A stretch of 64,000 nucleotides of DNA. Origin: Paenibacillus massiliensis 2301065 = DSM 16942. Its GTDB lineage: Bacteria; Bacillota; Bacilli; Paenibacillales; Paenibacillaceae. The stretch lies in NCBI RefSeq assembly GCF_000377505.1, contig NZ_KB898186.1:186001-250000 (forward strand). The letters are read 5' to 3'. A program made the position numbers and the translations under genes. Numbering within the stretch: the first letter of the stretch is position 1; each line of letters begins with the position of its first letter. The notes under the pieces were generated by a model that worked only from the letters and a program-made list of their open reading frames with translations, had not been told where the DNA came from and ran no database searches. This document shows positions 61,407 through 64,000 of the stretch, piece after piece.

Positions 61407-61997
61407 ATGAAAGTATTACAAGAGCGTATTCTCCAGGAAGGCGAGATACTGTCCGATACGGTCCTGAAGGTAGACTCCTTCCTGAATCATCAGGTGGATC
61501 CCATGCTGGCTTTGGAGATTGGACGGGAGTTCGGTCGCAGATTCCAGGACGAGCAGATTACCAAGGTACTGACCATTGAAGCGAGCGGGATTCAATTTGC
61601 CATGGCGACAGCGATTGATCTCCAGGTTCCATTTGTCTATGCCAAGAAGAAGAAGGCAATCACACAGGGTGAGCAGGTATTCTCCGCGCCCGTACACTCT
61701 TTTACCAAAGGCGAGACCTATCAGATCAGCCTTGCACGCAAGTATCTGACCCCGGGGGATAAGGTACTGATCGTCGATGATTTCCTGGCTACAGGCGCTG
61801 CCTTGGTAGGCCTGGCGGATATGGTGGCGGAGTCAGGTGCCGAGCTGGTCGGCGTTGGCTGTGTCATCGAGAAGAGCTTCCAGGAAGGACGCGGATTGCT
61901 GGAGGAGAGAGGCATTCGGGTGCACTCACTGGCACGCATCGCTTCAATGTCCCCTGGACAGATTGAGTTCATAGAAGAAGAGATGTACATCTATTGA
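61407..61997 (+). CDS. xpt: Xanthine phosphoribosyltransferase
   Basis: 196 residues. MKVLQERILQEGEILSDTVLKVDSFLNHQVDP is the Xpt N-terminus; KVLIVDDFLATGAALVGL is the PRPP-binding motif of type I PRTases. It converts xanthine and PRPP to XMP. ATG 61407 follows AAGGAG. Together with pbuX it forms the classic riboswitch-controlled xanthine salvage operon. Confidence 0.97.
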   Translation: MKVLQERILQEGEILSDTVLKVDSFLNHQVDPMLALEIGREFGRRFQDEQITKVLTIEASGIQFAMATAIDLQVPFVYAKKKKAITQGEQVFSAPVHSFTKGETYQISLARKYLTPGDKVLIVDDFLATGAALVGLADMVAESGAELVGVGCVIEKSFQEGRGLLEERGIRVHSLARIASMSPGQIEFIEEEMYIY

Positions 61998-62101
61998 GTC
62001 GTAAGAAAGAGATATCTATATAAGGCAAGTAACTGTACAAGATAAGTAACTGTGTAAAAAAGAGTACTGGTGAGTTCGATTGAATTAGAGGAGAAGTGAA
62101 C

Positions 62102-63424
62102 GTGAATATGTTAAGTAGACAAAAGATTTTCGCACTAGGCTTCCAGCATGTCATGGCAATGTATGCCGGTGCTATTGCGGTGCCGCTCATTGTAGGTGGA
62201 GCTTTGGGGCTGACTCCTGCCCAGATGGCGTATCTGGTCGCAGCAGACCTGTTCACCTGCGGGCTGGCAACACTGCTGCAGATTATGCGCAGCAAGTATT
62301 TCGGCAGCGGTCTTCCGGTGGTATTGGGCTGTACCTTTACAGCGGTGGGGCCGATTATCGCCATTGCTTCAACCTCGAACCTTGCGACGGCCTATGGCGC
62401 CATTATACTATCCGGGTTATTCGTCGTGCTGTTCGCACCACTATATGGGAAGCTGCTTCGCTTCTTCCCAACTGTAGTGACGGGCTCTGTCGTTACCATC
62501 ATTGGGCTTACACTCATTCCAGTAGCGATGAACAATGTAGCAGGTGGTCAAAATATGCCTGATTTCGGCGAACCACGCAATCTGTTGCTGGCTCTGGCTA
62601 CACTAGTGATTATACTGCTGGTTAATCGACTGGCTACAGGTTTCCTGCGTGCCGTCTCCGTCCTGCTGGGCTTGGCTGTCGGTACCGCTATGGGCTACTT
62701 CATGGGTATTGTTAGCTTTGAGGCTGTTGGCTCGGCGTCCTGGCTCAGCATTGCACAGCCCTTTTACTTCGGTAAGCCCGAATTCAGCGTGATGGCTATT
62801 ATTACGATGATTATCGTGAATATCGTCAGTATGGTGGAATCGACGGGTGTGTATCTTGCAGTTGGGCGTGCTACCGACCAGAAGGTCGAGCAACGCCAGA
62901 TTGTAAACGGACTTCGCTCAGAGGGAGCAGCGATCATGCTCGGCGGCCTTCTGAATGCATTCCCGTATACCGCATTCTCTCAGAACGTTGGCCTCATTAC
63001 CTTGACGCGAGTGAAGACACGCAAGGTAATCTTCGCGGCGGGCGCAATTATGGTCGTGCTCGGGCTGCTACCCAAGCTGGCCGCATTAACGACGGTGATT
63101 CCTAATGCTGTTCTGGGCGGAGCCATGATTGTGATGTTCGGCTCGGTAGCTGCGGCGGGTGTATCTATCCTGTCCGAAGTGAACCTGCGCAAGGAGAGCA
63201 ATCTGCTCATCGTAGCTTGCAGTATTGCTGTGGGTCTTGGTTCAGCTGCTGTACCGCAAATGTTCGATCAGGTGCCAGAGTGGCTCAAGATGCTCCTGCA
63301 AAGTGGCATTGTAACAGGCTCCATCACAGCGATCGTACTGAATATATTCCTTGGCAATCGTGCAGAGGAGCCAGAGGTGACGACCTCGGATCTGCCAGCT
63401 CCAGATGCGCCTGCAACGAATTAA
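62102..63424 (+). CDS. pbuX: Xanthine permease of the NCS2 (nucleobase:cation symporter-2) family
   Basis: 440 residues, 12-14 membrane segments. FALGFQHVMAMYAGAIAVPLIVGGALGLTPAQMAYLVAADLFTCGLATLLQ is the NCS2 opening; MGLPVVLGCTFTAVGPI-like and LNAFPYTAFSQNVGLITLT (the NCS2 family motif with N-x-G-T-like residues) follow. It imports xanthine by proton symport. GTG 62102 follows GGAGAAGTGAAC with good spacing. It is 104 bases after xpt and ends in a strong terminator. Confidence 0.95.
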   Translation: MNMLSRQKIFALGFQHVMAMYAGAIAVPLIVGGALGLTPAQMAYLVAADLFTCGLATLLQIMRSKYFGSGLPVVLGCTFTAVGPIIAIASTSNLATAYGAIILSGLFVVLFAPLYGKLLRFFPTVVTGSVVTIIGLTLIPVAMNNVAGGQNMPDFGEPRNLLLALATLVIILLVNRLATGFLRAVSVLLGLAVGTAMGYFMGIVSFEAVGSASWLSIAQPFYFGKPEFSVMAIITMIIVNIVSMVESTGVYLAVGRATDQKVEQRQIVNGLRSEGAAIMLGGLLNAFPYTAFSQNVGLITLTRVKTRKVIFAAGAIMVVLGLLPKLAALTTVIPNAVLGGAMIVMFGSVAAAGVSILSEVNLRKESNLLIVACSIAVGLGSAAVPQMFDQVPEWLKMLLQSGIVTGSITAIVLNIFLGNRAEEPEVTTSDLPAPDAPATN

Positions 63425-63508
63425 AGAGCGTATCGGATAGACGATTAAGCTTATAAGTTTATAAACGTATGGACGAAGCTTATGGAAGCTTGTGCTTGTA
63501 CTAGTATA

Positions 63509-63556
63509 AAAACGTTGTGATTGCGGCTCATGGCTGTGATCACAACGGTTTTTTAT
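63509..63556 (+). terminator. Terminator of xpt-pbuX
   Basis: AACGTTGTGATTGCGGC pairs imperfectly with GGCTGTGATCACAACGGTT around TCAT, followed by TTTTTT. Confidence 0.9.
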
Positions 63557-63719
63557 TGTTAAATAGGACTTCACCAGCTACAAGTGTATTCATAGTACAG
63601 ATAAGCCCCACTTTATTCCTTGGCATTCCAATTTACTCATGGAATCCACCTCAACTTTGAGGCCTCAGACTCATCTAGCCTGTCTTGCCTCTAGGCTACC
63701 TAGAATAGTCTCTTCAACT

Positions 63720-64000
63720 CTACTCCGCTGCTTCTACTCCGTAGACCTCTCTGTATAAAATTCCCCGATAGTCCTTGAACTGCTGCGGTGTTAGTGGAGA
63801 GGGATAGCTCATGATAAGCAGCTTCAACTCGTTCGCATTCTGGCGAAGTGGAGGCTGCACATAGTCGAATGCATTGAGACAAAAGCCAAGTCGTTCATAG
63901 AATCCGATGCGTCGCTTAGCCATCTCTTCCTCCGGTGGCTCTACCTCCAGAATAATCGGTCCCTCTGCTTCTCTCTCCTGTATGAACTGTTGAATCATGC
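63720..64000 (-). CDS. GNAT-family acetyltransferase (C-terminal part)
   Basis: The C-terminal 93 residues or so are visible; the N-terminus lies beyond the right edge. ILEVEPPEEEMAKRRIGFYERLGF is the typical GNAT motif B region with FYER-x-GF, and KDYRGILYREVYG closes the fold. These enzymes acetylate an amine with acetyl-CoA. The substrate cannot be told. Confidence 0.8.
   Translation of the reverse strand, partial: MIQQFIQEREAEGPIILEVEPPEEEMAKRRIGFYERLGFCLNAFDYVQPPLRQNANELKLLIMSYPSPLTPQQFKDYRGILYREVYGVEAAE

Overview
The window reads as chromosomal DNA of a Gram-positive endospore former, most likely a Paenibacillus or close Paenibacillaceae relative. The reasons are strong GGAGG ribosome binding sites with many GTG and TTG starts, a Spo0E-family phosphatase, a BceRSAB module, a guanine-riboswitch xpt-pbuX operon, an SLH surface protein, a GH5-CBM_X2-CBM46 cellulase and an RRNPP peptide-receptor locus of the kind known from Paenibacillus. 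I see no rRNA, tRNA, CRISPR array, prophage or complete insertion sequence. The gene content looks like ordinary accessory chromosome.

Layout. 1-5.5 kb: AhpD-like fragment, divergent CdsA-like transferase, a papain-like NlpC/P60 protein, a UvrC-like protein without the C-terminal nuclease, then a NADAR protein followed by a TARG1-type macrodomain and a YwqG protein. 6-10.3 kb: a uridine-phosphorylase-like enzyme with an NMT1/THI5-type ABC importer that has two permeases, behind a structured leader. 10.4-20 kb: an ArsR-SRPBCC pair with palindromic operators, an SDR protein, a secreted cellulase with a perfect cre site, an LLM oxidoreductase, a radical SAM gene behind a triple nested inverted repeat, and small membrane and DsrE proteins. 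20-24 kb: a surface-glycan cluster (GT-D transferase, rhamnosyl-transferase-like protein, CapD/PseB-like dehydratase, methyltransferase). 24-30 kb: aldo-keto reductase, MFS exporter with divergent HxlR regulator, an unknown 422-residue protein, and a DUF4179 protein that has lost its sigma factor. 30-40 kb: a 1301-residue SLH protein, an RlmN-family enzyme, a YdaJ-YdaK-like pair, a cysteine-desulfurase-like enzyme, a cupin and an unknown acidic protein.

41-44.5 kb holds the most interesting locus. Two paralogous HTH-TPR receptors and a Spo0E protein lie on one strand. The first receptor is followed after 17 bases by a 38-codon gene with a signal-peptide-like N-terminus, as expected for a secreted quorum-sensing propeptide. 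44.8-52 kb: racemase-like and guanylate-kinase-like proteins, an Rpn nuclease with 12-bp in-frame repeats, pyrK-pyrD outside a pyr operon, a type I toxin-antitoxin locus and a large membrane protein. 52-64 kb: TipA-like MerR regulator with a 19-bp-spacer promoter, serine hydrolase, acyl-CoA synthetase, bceRSAB with a BceR-type box, guanine riboswitch-xpt-pbuX, and the C-terminal part of a GNAT acetyltransferase at the right edge.

Functionally the region mixes nucleobase and nucleoside salvage (nucleoside phosphorylase-ABC, xpt-pbuX, pyrKD), stress and antibiotic sensing (Bce, TipA, HxlR-MFS), cell-surface building, and peptide signalling that may feed into sporulation.
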